22,718 nt of DNA from Chara braunii (GCA_003427395.1 BFEA01000637.1:780589-803306); one strand, 5' to 3'; shown: positions 10,419-18,766, counted from the stretch's first letter. The notes: generated by a model not told the origin, from the letters alone. Made by a program: numbers and translations.

Positions 10419-10843
10419 CTGCTATCTGAAGACAAGATCTGTTGAAGGACTCTCGTCCGCTGTTGATTGGTTCTCTCATCATCGGTAACAGATTTCGGTG
10501 TCGCTAGACGCTAACTGGACGGTAGAGGGGTCAGTTATCCGAACTTCGATCGGTGAGTGAATCGAGCAATGGTCTCCATTGCAGGTATTTATTGCCCCGT
10601 TGGCTATGAATCAGAAAATCTGTGTCGGTCGACAAGGGGGAAAGACTGACTGATCAAGAGGGACGAGGGTTCTGCTGACATCGAGAACCACGAGATAGGA
10701 AAAATTAAATTTAAGCTATTGGCCAGACAATCAACAAGGACAGAATTTTCGGCGTTACAGTCGCGTCTTGGTTTCTGTAAACTCTTGCGGATAATAATCC
10801 TCTCTTCCTTTTTCCCTTTTATTCAACTTTTTTATGAGATGAT

Positions 10844-10878
<35 letters not shown>

Positions 10879-11450
10879 ATTTCTCATAAACAGAGATAAT
10901 CCAGAAATTAGCGAGAGAATGTACAACCGCAAACGTGCTCTTCAAAAGCCGATCACCCCGAAAGGGCGTTGTGGGACGAGAATCTTGCCAAGTAACTTTC
11001 AACTTTGAGAAATCTCGAAATGGCTCAATAGGAGTGGTCAATGAAATGGCTTAACCAGGGTTGAGTCAGAGAAAGTAAAGATAGTGAGGAGGAGGAGGGT
11101 GAGTGGCTGCCAAAGAGGGAAAAGCACCCAGGACTAAGAGAGAGTGTGTGAAGTAGGGATTTAAAAAAAGAGTGCGGAGAGAATGTGGACGATTGGGTAA
11201 GAGAGGGAGAAATGCGAGAAAATACTGATTGAACTGCTCTGTTTGCGTAGACTAAAATTCTCGAACTGTTGGGATCAAGCTTAAGTCCCGTTGGACCACC
11301 AGGAGAAATCAACCATCTGGGCCACCCAACTAAGCCTCTGCCAGCTTGCAACGTTCGACCTCTTATTGAAAAAGAAAGCGAGCGAAGGCCCTGACTGAGC
11401 CTCACGAAGAGAACTGGGGTGTGGTGTGCGGTAAGATTACTTTATTAATG
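10419..11450. other. non-coding DNA with a 30-base T run
   Basis: No supported gene. A T homopolymer occupies 10845-10874. A perfect 7-bp hairpin lies at 10566-10582. A minus-strand open frame at 11025-11405 is low-complexity Ser/Leu sequence and I do not accept it. On the minus strand, 11313-11324 fits the tRNA A-box consensus and 11258-11267 partly fits a B box, so a tRNA-derived relic (SINE-like) is possible but unproven. From about here rightward the sequence may belong to the LTR that ends at 11962; its left end is undefined. Confidence 0.4.
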
Positions 11451-11474
11451 ATCGTTAAAAGGCCTAATACAGTT

Positions 11475-11523
11475 AACGGATCAGCTTTGGCTGAAATCTT
11501 TCATTTTCCCCAGCTGATCAGTT
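11475..11523. repeat. 12-bp inverted repeat within the LTR-like region
   Basis: aacggatcagct (11475-11486) and agctgatcagtt (11512-11523) are inverted copies with one mismatch, separated by 25 bases. It could be a regulatory or structural element of the putative LTR. Confidence 0.5.
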
Positions 11524-11581
11524 ATCTTCTCTCCTCTTTATCAAGTTGGTGAACCGTCGAGAGTTCGCTATCAAAGCCAGA

Positions 11582-11625
11582 GCCTGTATATAGGCAAGTT
11601 TGGCTCCGAGTTGCCTGTATATAGG
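11582..11625 (+). promoter_or_regulatory. duplicated TATA-like motif in the LTR-like region
   Basis: The 13-base phrase gcctgtatatagg occurs twice, at 11582-11594 and 11613-11625 with one or two changes at the edges. This places TATATAG at 11587-11593 and 11618-11624. A third weaker box, tctataag, follows near 11658. They lie about 340-380 bases before the primer-binding site, a suitable place for an LTR (U3) promoter. That they are active promoters is inference. Confidence 0.45.
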
Positions 11626-11963
11626 GTCTCGAACGAGAAGGAAGTGCTTGAGACTTGTCTATAAGACCATTGCACTGCTGCTTGCATTCACATTGTGTGA
11701 TGATTGGTTGCAAGGGGACGAAATCCGCAGAAAGGGAGAATGTAGATGGATTACTCAAGAGTCGTCTGAGAAGAAGGAACATTTCGTATAATTAAAAGAG
11801 AGTAGCCTCATTGTTTTGTTTTCCTTATTCAGACAGGTTTTGTGAACAGGAATACCCTGCTGGTCTTTGAGGACCTCGGAAGCGGGCGCAGTGAGTGACA
11901 GGCACTGTTGCCCCTGTTTTCAGCGAGCAGTAGGCAACCCCTCCCCGGGTTTCCTCACAACAT

Positions 11964-11981
11964 TGGTGCCGTTGTCGGGGA
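11964..11981 (+). other. putative LTR-retrotransposon primer-binding site (tRNA-Asp type)
   Basis: TGGTGCCGTTGTCGGGGA matches the primer-binding site common in plant Athila/Ogre-like Ty3 elements (TGGCGCCGTTGCCGGGGA, complementary to tRNA-Asp) at 16 of 18 positions. Both differences are C to T. It begins one base after a CA dinucleotide at 11961-11962, the usual LTR end. This implies that an LTR ends at 11962 and that the element's internal region extends to the right. The consensus is recalled, not looked up. Confidence 0.6.
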
Positions 11982-12639
11982 GGGGATTGCACCCCCAAGG
12001 CCGCGACCTTCCCCAATCAACGGGGGTGAGCGAGCAAAACTAATTTGCTTTTAAAAGTTGATTAGTCTATTTTTCTTAAAATGTTTCTTTAATTTTGTAT
12101 TTGTTTTTCTGCATTATCCCCTGAACCGGGCGTTTTTGCGCGAGCCGTACCGGACCAAAGTTCGCCCTCTCGTCGAGGCGAACATTTTGAGACCCTTTTT
12201 GAAAAATTCTAACGGCTGGATTTTGAAATAGTAATTTTTTTTTTTTTTATTATTTATTATTCTGAAACTACTCGTTTTCTTTTTTTATTAATTACGGAAA
12301 CAGGAAGCTAAATCCGCGGGAAACACCCGGGGGCAAAGTTGTTCGAAAAAAGTTTTTTCGACATTTTAAGATATTGGTCGGGAAAAACGGACGCTGTTTG
12401 AGCAAACGGCGGCTTTGAATAGAAAAGAGAAGAAAAAAAAAAAAGTGGGAAAATTAAATTTCTTTGCAATTTTGTATAAATTAAAAGAAAAGAAAATAAT
12501 AAAAAGTAATCCGATAGGTTTATCTCCTTAACCCAGGGGATACAGCCAAAAATAATTCTAGGATAATCAGAGGTTTGTGGTGAGCGTGTGAACAGATGCA
12601 AGATCCTAAAACTCTAGTAAGTGAAACCGTAATTAGGGA

Positions 12640-12696
12640 AAACCCTAGTTAGGCGAAACCCTAATTAGGGGTTTAGGGGGCAAGTCAAACCCCTAA
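12640..12696. repeat. plant telomere-type motif cluster (telo-box)
   Basis: AAACCCTA (12640-12647), AAACCCTAA (12656-12664), TTTAGGG (12672-12678) and AAACCCCTAA (12687-12696) lie within 57 bases, in both orientations. The segment 12656-12674 is a near-perfect palindrome. AAACCCTAA is the plant telo-box, found in some plant promoters and at interstitial telomere relics. Which of these applies here is unknown. Confidence 0.6.
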
Positions 12697-12900
12697 TAAT
12701 ATAGTGAAACAAAATTTTGAAGGAACTCAGGAATGCCAAAATGTCTGTAATTTTCAAAAATTTTAATTATTTTATTGATTAAACTTAGTGGGAAAACATT
12801 AAAATAACTTTTGTAAATTTTAATTGTTAAAAATTGCTCTATAGATACTTTATGGCGACGGATTCAGGGACAATTATCCCGAACCTCTTCCCCAAGGGGG

Positions 12901-12925
12901 GAGGGGAAACGCTGCCAAAATTTTT
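12901..12925 (+). repeat. 25-bp leader motif, copy 1
   Basis: It reads gaggggaaacgctgcc followed by an A/T run. It is preceded by a C-run/G-run pair (cttccccaagggggg) able to form a short stem. Related copies occur at 13085 and 13865. Confidence 0.65.
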
Positions 12926-13084
12926 GAAATTTTGTATTTAATTTTGAATTTATTACTAATTAAAAGGATAAAAATAATTAAAATTTTAGTAAAATAGGTT
13001 TACCTCTTTTATATTATTTCTCACATTTTTCTGCATCCCATAGTACTTGTTGAGGGCTTCGCCCGAACCCCATCCCAACGTGGG

Positions 13085-13109
13085 GAGGCGAAATGCTGCC
13101 GAAATTTTA
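13085..13109 (+). repeat. 25-bp leader motif, copy 2
   Basis: It reads gaggcgaaatgctgccgaaa followed by tttta. The preceding cccca/tgggg (13070-13085) can form a short stem, as before the first copy. Confidence 0.65.
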
Positions 13110-13642
13110 CTAAATTCACCTAAATTACTCTAATAAAAAATAAATAAATAAAATTGACATACTAAGGTGAAAACGTCCCCCTAACTAGGGAAAAATAAAA
13201 AGAAGAATTATTTCGACTTTCTTTTATTATTATTTTTTTTAATCTAAATTTGATGAAATAAAGAATATTCTAGAAATAGGTAGGAATAAGGGAGAAAGAC
13301 CGCCGGGAAATTGCAGGGGGTAACTAGATCGATTCCTCTAAAGGTTGGGGTCAGAAAAGAGATTTTCTCGGATTCTTATTGAATTTTTGTGCATTATATT
13401 TCGGATAATTCAGTAAAAATCCTTGGAAAGGTCGAAAAAATGAGGGAAATTCGAGTCGGACTCCCTATGGCATTCTTCAGCCATTCTTAAATTCTGGGGC
13501 CAGAGTACCCCCAATTCCGGGGTTGATTTTGAATTTTCTCTAATTTAAACAATAAAAATTCTTTAAAAAAATCAAAAACAGTCTGAAAAATTCAGGGAAA
13601 GAGTACCAGCTTAATATTTCATAGGTTTTTAAGTTGTTTGCA

Positions 13643-13725
13643 GCCCTTGCGGGCCAAGGGCACGCGCGAGAGCGCAGTAGGCAGGGTTCCCTTGAATTGT
13701 GCACGTGCCTACTATTCGAGGGAAC
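13643..13725 (+). other. hairpin plus pseudoknot-like arrangement
   Basis: A perfect 7-bp hairpin lies at 13643-13649 / 13655-13661 (GCCCTTG with CAAGGGC). Directly after it, agtaggca (13676-13683) is complementary to tgcctact (13706-13713), and gttccct (13686-13692) to agggaac (13719-13725). The order A-B-A'-B' is that of an H-type pseudoknot, with loops of 2, 13 and 5 nt. Located about 250 nt before the first cluster gene, it could be a structured RNA leader; that role is inference. Confidence 0.5.
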
Positions 13726-13815
13726 TAGAACTGAAGGCTCGTTAGCTCAATTTGAGCCAGAAATTCTGCTTTATAGTTATCTGGATTATAGAAGACATCA
13801 TTTAGGACAAAGTTA

Positions 13816-13888
13816 GGCAGCGTTTATTCGGGGATCACCTCCCTAACCCCATTCCTACGGGAGGGAGGTGAAGCGCTGTCGAATTTTT
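13816..13888 (+). other. two-tier hairpin containing leader motif copy 3
   Basis: An inner 8-bp perfect stem (CACCTCCC 13836-13843 with GGGAGGTG 13863-13870) is enclosed by an outer 7-bp stem (GGCAGCG 13816-13822 with CGCTGTC 13874-13880, one G-U pair). The third copy of the 25-bp motif, gaggtgaagcgctgtcgaa, starts at 13865 and forms the right arm. Confidence 0.6.
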
Positions 13889-13969
13889 CCCAAGGATATA
13901 GATATTCCTTGCCCGCATAGTCCCTTCCCAGACACTATAGGATTGCTCCTATGTACGGCAGCTAGTCGG

Positions 13970-14932
13970 ATGTTGCAATCCGAGGCCATAGAGGTGTACG
14001 ACGTCGACCGTGCATGGGAGATAGAGCCCCCGGAGCTTATAGAGGGAGGACTGGTAGAGTTCACACTCCCGTCCCGACCGACTGCGTGGGACGACGGACA
14101 GGTTAGTTGGAGATCCGTCTTCCTATTCCCGGGTGCTTGGTTGTGGCTGCATAGGGAGATCCAGAGCAGCCGCGAGAGAGGCTTAGTGAGAGGATATCTG
14201 TACCTTGATTTAGAGACTGCCAAAGGGGTCGTCTTGAGTCTCGCTACATCGGGAGAGAGCGACGTTCTCCGCACGGCTTAGCGACTTTTACAGGCGGAGG
14301 TTGACGCTTTTCGCACGGACGACGGACGGGACCCGTTGACCTTGTTTCACGGGTGGCCTCCTTTGCACATTAGTGGAGATCTTGCGATATCGTCAGACGG
14401 GTTCTTTCTGCACGCGGGGACTTGGCTGAGGGCTAGGGAGCTCGAGCATCTCTCGAGAGGGGAGCTGGAGTCCCATTACCTTTACTACTCCCGAGTGACA
14501 GCCGAACCTCGTTGGGGAGACAAGAGAGTACAACTCGTGGAGTTGATCCGCTCAATAGCACTATACGGGGCCGATTACCAGTAGGGTACTCCCTCATACG
14601 TGTGGGACTTGCTGGACCGAGAGCTCCAGGCAGGACTCGAGTACATTACTTGTGTAGGACGTCTTTTTTCGAAGGATTCATGGAGCTGGTGGAGTGACGA
14701 GATTAGGACACTGATATCTAAGTATCAGTTGACGGATTATTATCAGGCCATAGGTCTTCCACCATACCGGGTAGAGGACGAGCTGGACGACGGGGGGTGG
14801 GATAGAGACGACGACGAGGAGGCCTAGGAGCCTGGCTGGCTCGACTCAAAGACCGAGGACGTTGAGTTGGAGGAGGAGGACGACACCGTCGACACGCACT
14901 TTCTGCGGATCGGAGTGGTTGTCAGAGCTTAG
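13970..14932 (+). pseudogene. cluster gene 1 (paralogue family P, copy 1), stop-interrupted
   Basis: I do not recognise this protein. One frame runs from ATG 13970 to TAG 14930 (321 codons) with internal TAG at 14279, 14582 and 14825 and no frameshift. The start is supported by paralogues 2 and 3: the motif EPPELIEGGLVEFTLP begins at nearly the same residue number (19-20) in each. Further blocks are WRSVFLFPGAWLWLHRE, a segment ending QAEVDAFR, RWGDKRVQLVELIRSIA, SYVWDLLDREL and WWSDEI, then an Asp/Glu-rich tail. The C-terminus RIGVVVRA-stop matches RLGVTVRA-stop of copy 2. It lacks about 30 residues that in copies 2-4 hold the block V/L-P-T/I-F-V. The first gene of the + strand cluster, it is 25 bases before copy 2. 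Probably inactive. Confidence 0.72.
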
Positions 14933-14957
14933 GTAGATCGATAGGCCACCGGAGTAG

Positions 14958-15992
14958 ATGTGGCAGACCACTAAGGCGGAGGAGTTCCCTGTCGTCGAGC
15001 ATAGGGCAGGGTATGAGCCCCCAGAGCTGGTAGAAGGTGACCTAGTGGAGTTCACTCTTCCAGCTCGCCCTACTTATGACGAGGATTATACCTACGTGTG
15101 GCGATCTATACTCCTTAGGCCAAGAGTGTGGATCTGGATCTACCGGGAGTTTTGAGGTACACGGTATAGAGGAGAGCTCCTTCCACAGGGTCGTTTGGCG
15201 GTGGTAAGGGCCCTTCTGTATTTGAGCACTGAAGCTGCGAAGGATGTGGCTTTGTCTCTCGCTGTCCGAGGATCGTGCGTTGATTTAGACTGTGCCGAGG
15301 GATATCTCCGAGAGGAGATAGATTCCTTTCGACGCGACGAGGAGACAGACGCGAGGAGGTATTCCAGGAGATTCCCCGTCACTGAGATCACAGGAGAACT
15401 CCGGATCGCAGGATCGAGTTCTTTTCCTTATTCTAGCAGACCGTTGAGGGCGGCCGTACCCACATTCGTGGTTGATCAGTTGTTCGGTGGCATAGGCGTA
15501 CTACTGAAGTCCTTTCTAACGTTACAAAAGCTTAGTGTTTTCTCCCATAGCAATTTGGATACGGAGTACACCTACTATTCTTTGTTGACGGGGGGGTTGT
15601 GATGGGGTGACGAGAGGTACCAGCTTATAGAGTTGGTGCGATCTATAGCGCCTACTCCGTACAAGGACTGGACTCAGGCGACATCGTCGGACTGGAGGCA
15701 TCCACCACCATCTTACGTGTGGGACCTCCTGGACAGAGAGCTTAGGGCTGGACCTGAGTATATTGCTTTGGCCGGACGACTCTTTACGGATGACCAGGAC
15801 GCTTGGTGGAGTGATGCTCTTGTGGCCCCGTACTTGGTCACCAGATATTACGAGCGGATTCGGGCGCCGGGATACGTCTTGGAAGCAGAGGCTGAGGACG
15901 ACGGAGAGTCTTCCGATTCAGAAGAGGAGATAGAGAGGGACAACATCACTGATGCTCGTTTTTCGAGGTTAGGAGTAACTGTTAGGGCGTAG
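14958..15992 (+). pseudogene. cluster gene 2 (paralogue family P, copy 2), stop-interrupted
   Basis: Function unknown. One frame from ATG 14958 to TAG 15990 (345 codons) holds two internal TGA codons, 15153 and 15600, and no frameshift. At 15600 the TGA stands where copy 1 has Arg (LTGG-L-stop-WGDERYQL against AEPRWGDKRVQL), which fits CGA to TGA. Blocks in order: YEPPELVEGDLVEFTLP (about residues 19-35), WRSILLRPRVWIWIYRE, ALLYLSTEAAKDVALSL, AVPTFVVDQLFGGIGVLL (about 166-183), YYSLLTGG, QLIELVRSIA, YVWDLLDRELRAGPEYIAL, AWWSDALV, then an acidic tail and RLGVTVRA. This is the most complete family member and useful as its reference. No signal peptide or membrane segment is evident. Confidence 0.75.
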
Positions 15993-16106
15993 GAGCAATT
16001 GTAGGACGGTGTGTACGGACGAGGTTTTGACAGGACATTAGTCTAGCTTGTGCGGCGTCAGAGAGGTAGTGTGTGAGCAGAGCTGGTGATTGTAGAGTGT
16101 GATCAT

Positions 16107-17219
16107 ATGGTAGAGCCTGTCGGTAGGGTCGAGCTCTCGATCAGCAGTGCTAGATGGCCTAGACCCCCGAAGATCGTGGCACCCTACTTACTAGAGTTCG
16201 ACTTACCAGGCAAGAGTGTGGCAGAATCTGGACTTCAGAGCAGCTGGAGTTCGATTCAGTTGGGGCCCAACGTGTATTTGTGGGCCTATGTGGTTGAGAC
16301 TTACGAGTCGGACAGCCAACGATGGCGGGCACCCGGCACGACGAGTATAGAGGCGATAGGTCACATTTACTACTAGCGTGCGGTAGAGGCGACGGTCTAC
16401 TTCGAGGGGCTGGTGCATGATCACTGACGAGGTGAGCATGAGGCGAGAGCTATCCTGTCGGACATCGCGAAGGGAGTTCGTGAGGAGGTCGAACGCTTGC
16501 ACGGACCAACTAGGGCAGTGAGTTCGATCTTCCAGATAGGAGGACAATTACCATTTTCTGGTGTTCGAATGCGTGTGAGAGTTCCGATCTTTGTAGCGAA
16601 GGAACTCTGGGGTCTGAGCCACGTTGTCGAGACCTATTTTGCGACCCTCGAGTTGGACGGGTTGAGCCAGGGGCTGACGGATAGAGAGTGGATTGCCTAC
16701 GCACAGTTCGTCGGGGGACCGCTTGTCGGGGAGAGAGGGCTACAACTCATAGAGTTTATACGAGCTTTGGCACCGTCTGGAGATCCCGAGTCCTTCTTCC
16801 CGTGCCTATCACCCGAGTTCTGGTTAGCGCTAGAGAGGGAGGTCCAGAGACCCGCGGACCACCTAGAGGGTGTAGGGCGACTCTTGGGATAGACACGTGA
16901 CGACAGGCCTAGCCTTCTCATATCGATCTGGGAGATTGAGGAGCACTATCAACGGATATACCCAGAAAGGGAGGATCTTGGGTGGTATGCTCATGATAGA
17001 GAGTGGGGAGTCCTCGATGATATAGAGCCTTGGGGGGATCAGGACCAGGGCTGGGGAGATCTAGCGGTGGCCGATAGAGAGGAGTAGGTAGGTGGAGAGG
17101 CGCATCAGGAGGACGACTGGGGACACCTTCCTCAGGCCGAGGGACAGGAGGCTATCCCTTGGGGGTAGGGGGTAGATGAGAACGGAGATGAGGAGCTGGC
17201 GGACGCTGAGAGGGATTAG
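16107..17219 (+). pseudogene. cluster gene 3 (paralogue family P, copy 3), stop-interrupted
   Basis: Function unknown. ATG 16107 is chosen because RPPKIVAPYLLEFDLP then falls at residues 19-34, as in copies 1 and 2. The frame continues to TAG 17217 with stops at 16374 (TAG), 16425 (TGA), 16890 (TAG), 17085 (TAG) and 17166 (TAG), and no frameshift. The true end could be 17085. Visible family blocks are SSWSSIQLGPNVYLWAYVVE, FQIGGQLPFSG, RVPIFVAKELWGLSHVV, GERGLQLIEFIRALA, FWLALEREVQ and IEEHYQRIYPE, followed by a long acidic, Trp-rich tail (WGDQDQGWGD). It is more diverged from copies 1 and 2 than these are from each other. Confidence 0.68.
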
Positions 17220-17275
17220 CGCAGGTCGCGGAGTATGTGTGAGTTAGAAGGAGAAAAATAGAGGTGGATTGCGTG

Positions 17276-18031
17276 ATGAGGAGTGATGCGCATGTATGGT
17301 TAGCGTATATTTTGACGCGGGGGTCGGAATCCTATGGAGTGAGAAAGTTGATAGGGCCGAGAGAGACGACAGTGGGTTTCGATGTGCCACTTCCGATTCG
17401 GTTGGAGGTGATAGCTAGCGTGTCGATCCATCACTCCGGTACTTGGTTGGTGGAAGGGGTTTTCTTGTGGACAGTGATTACAGAGGATAGAGGGTTCAAC
17501 GTTCCCCGACGACTGGAGGGAATAGGGCATCTTGTGTTTGACAGAACACAAGATATAGAGATAGGGCGGACACTTGCTGGAGTTAGTAGAGGCTGGTGGA
17601 GATACGAAGCCTTAGCGGAGTCAATAGTAAGACGGCGACTGGCGCCTTTTGCGGGAGACATGCCCTTTACTGTCCGAGTTGTAATTGGGCCACCTCTCCC
17701 GGCTTACCACCCTGTAGAGAGATGGAAATTGGTTCTTCCCACATTCGTCATAGAACAAACTTATGGGAGCATAGATTGTCTGAATAGAGCAGTTAACCAC
17801 ACGTTGTGCGCGCTCTGGTTGGGACTAGCGCCTCGATTTCGAGAAGCGTACTACGAGGCCTGCGTGGGGTGGGGACCTCGGGATGAGGAGTCGTGGAGAG
17901 ACTTGATCGACCCTACTTCTTGGGTAGATTGTTTGAGGCTTGCCGACCTGATCTACTATTGTCGTAGACGCGTAGACGATAAGTACATTGGGCTAGAGGA
18001 CCTAAGGTATTTGTGTGGACGTAGTAAGTAG
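17276..18031 (+). CDS. cluster gene 4 (paralogue family P, copy 4), intact
   Basis: An unbroken frame of 251 aa from ATG 17276 to TAG 18029. A GTG lies 12 bases upstream in frame, but the ATG fits the paralogue start. Function unknown. Relationship to copies 1-3 rests on the order of blocks: VGFDVPLP (33-40, against VEFTLP), TWLVEGVFLWTVI (56-68), GHLVFDRTQDIEIGRTLAG (84-102), LPTFVIEQTYGSIDCLN (154-170, against VPTFVVDQLFGGIGVLL), YYEACVGWGPRDEESWRDLI (192-211) and a Leu/Arg-rich end. It lacks the acidic tail of the other copies. It is Trp- and Arg-rich, with no signal peptide or membrane helix visible. The only member of the four without internal stops, it may still be functional or simply be the least decayed. 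Confidence 0.72.
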   Translation: MRSDAHVWLAYILTRGSESYGVRKLIGPRETTVGFDVPLPIRLEVIASVSIHHSGTWLVEGVFLWTVITEDRGFNVPRRLEGIGHLVFDRTQDIEIGRTLAGVSRGWWRYEALAESIVRRRLAPFAGDMPFTVRVVIGPPLPAYHPVERWKLVLPTFVIEQTYGSIDCLNRAVNHTLCALWLGLAPRFREAYYEACVGWGPRDEESWRDLIDPTSWVDCLRLADLIYYCRRRVDDKYIGLEDLRYLCGRSK

Positions 18032-18081
18032 GAGACATGCCAGGTCGGGTAACTACGGGAATTAATGTGAGCAGGTAATTA

Positions 18082-18318
18082 ATGAAAGAGGGTTTCACGA
18101 TTACTGTCCTACTCAGAGCGCACATAGACGACGATCTGACAGAGCATGAGAGTTTCCTGCAGGCCAAGGAGTTCATTCGTGAATACAGGCCAAGAGTTCT
18201 TGAATGCGTGACCTTCCAAACCAAGACATCGTATGAAGTGATGGTGTGGTGAGCCGGGTACTTACGCGCGGAATTGTTCTTTGATGAGACGGTAGCGGAA
18301 GCTAGGAGTAGGGTATGA
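18082..18318 (+). pseudogene. cluster gene 5 (small paralogue family Q, copy 1), one internal stop
   Basis: Function unknown. ATG 18082 opens a frame of 56 codons to TGA 18250. The same frame then reads on for 21 codons to TGA 18316. Both parts align with gene 6: TITVLLRAHIDDDLTEHESF with TIQILLRVSVEEELSDSEF, and past the stop AELFFDETVAEARS with LEIVRDETPTEARC without gaps from the shared YEV onward. TGA 18250 is therefore most likely a nonsense mutation in a gene of about 78 residues. Predicted to alternate beta strand and acidic helix, cytosolic. It lies 50 bases after gene 4. Confidence 0.65.
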
Positions 18319-18334
18319 GTCGATTTATCTTATC

Positions 18335-18766
18335 ATGACAGAGCACGAGCGGCAACTATATCGATATAGGCCTCGAGCTTCGTATTCGCTCCGGTAGGAT
18401 CGCAGAGGGTCCAACTCCTGGAGGAGTGTGAGCGAGAGGAATCCCCGATTAGCTACCCGAGGAGGTGAGACGAGTCGCCACTCTTCTCTTCGACGACTTT
18501 CGTATGCTCGAGTTGTATCGAGGCGGTTAGCATGTGACAACGAGACTATACAGATTCTCTTGAGGGTGAGCGTTGAAGAGGAACTGTCGGACAGTGAGTT
18601 CAAAGAACTTGTTGAGGACGTCATAAGGGAGCAGAGATTAGGAGCATTGAAGGAGTTGACAATACAGAGTTGGGTGGTATATGAGGTGTCTATTTGCGTA
18701 AAAGGCAAAGTGCGCTTGGAGATAGTTCGAGACGAGACGCCCACAGAAGCTCGGTGTAATATGTGA
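18335..18766 (+). pseudogene. cluster gene 6 (small paralogue family Q, copy 2), one internal stop
   Basis: Function unknown. From ATG 18335 one frame runs to TGA 18764 (144 codons) with an internal TAG at 18395. If translation began later, a GTG at 18428 would give 112 aa. The N-terminal half is Arg/Ser-rich (for example RLATRGGETSRHSSLRR, then LSYARVVSRR). The C-terminal half, from NETIQILLRVSVEEE, matches gene 5. The Arg-rich extension is absent from gene 5, so it is either a fusion or unrelated upstream sequence read in frame; the TAG at 18395 makes the latter possible. It is 16 bases after gene 5. Confidence 0.55.

Larger units (their letters stand above)
11982..13969 (+). other. long AT-rich leader before the gene cluster
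   Basis: No credible gene lies in this stretch of nearly 2 kb, though open frames of 60-97 codons occur by chance. It is A/T-rich with long T and A runs (for example 12236-12249) and GC-rich islets. It contains a telomere-motif cluster, three copies of a 25-bp motif and several hairpins described separately. Its position, between a primer-binding site and a run of + strand genes, is that of a long retroelement leader. Confidence 0.55.

Noticed and set aside
9908-10482. Minus-strand open frames across the 65-bp array
   Set aside because: They exist because the repeat unit lacks stops in these frames; 65 is not a multiple of three, so the frame rotates, and an N gap is included.
11025-11405. 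Minus-strand frame of 126 codons
   Set aside because: Low-complexity Ser/Leu content, no motif, and it overlaps the possible LTR and tRNA-like relic.
12308-12601. Minus-strand frame of 97 codons in the AT-rich leader
   Set aside because: Phe/Leu/Ser content is what A/T-rich non-coding DNA gives by chance.
13970-17219. Reassigned or suppressed TAG/TGA codons in genes 1-3
   Set aside because: TAG also ends genes 1, 2, 4, 9 and 11 at positions supported by paralogue alignment or gene length, so it acts as a stop here; the internal stops look like mutations.
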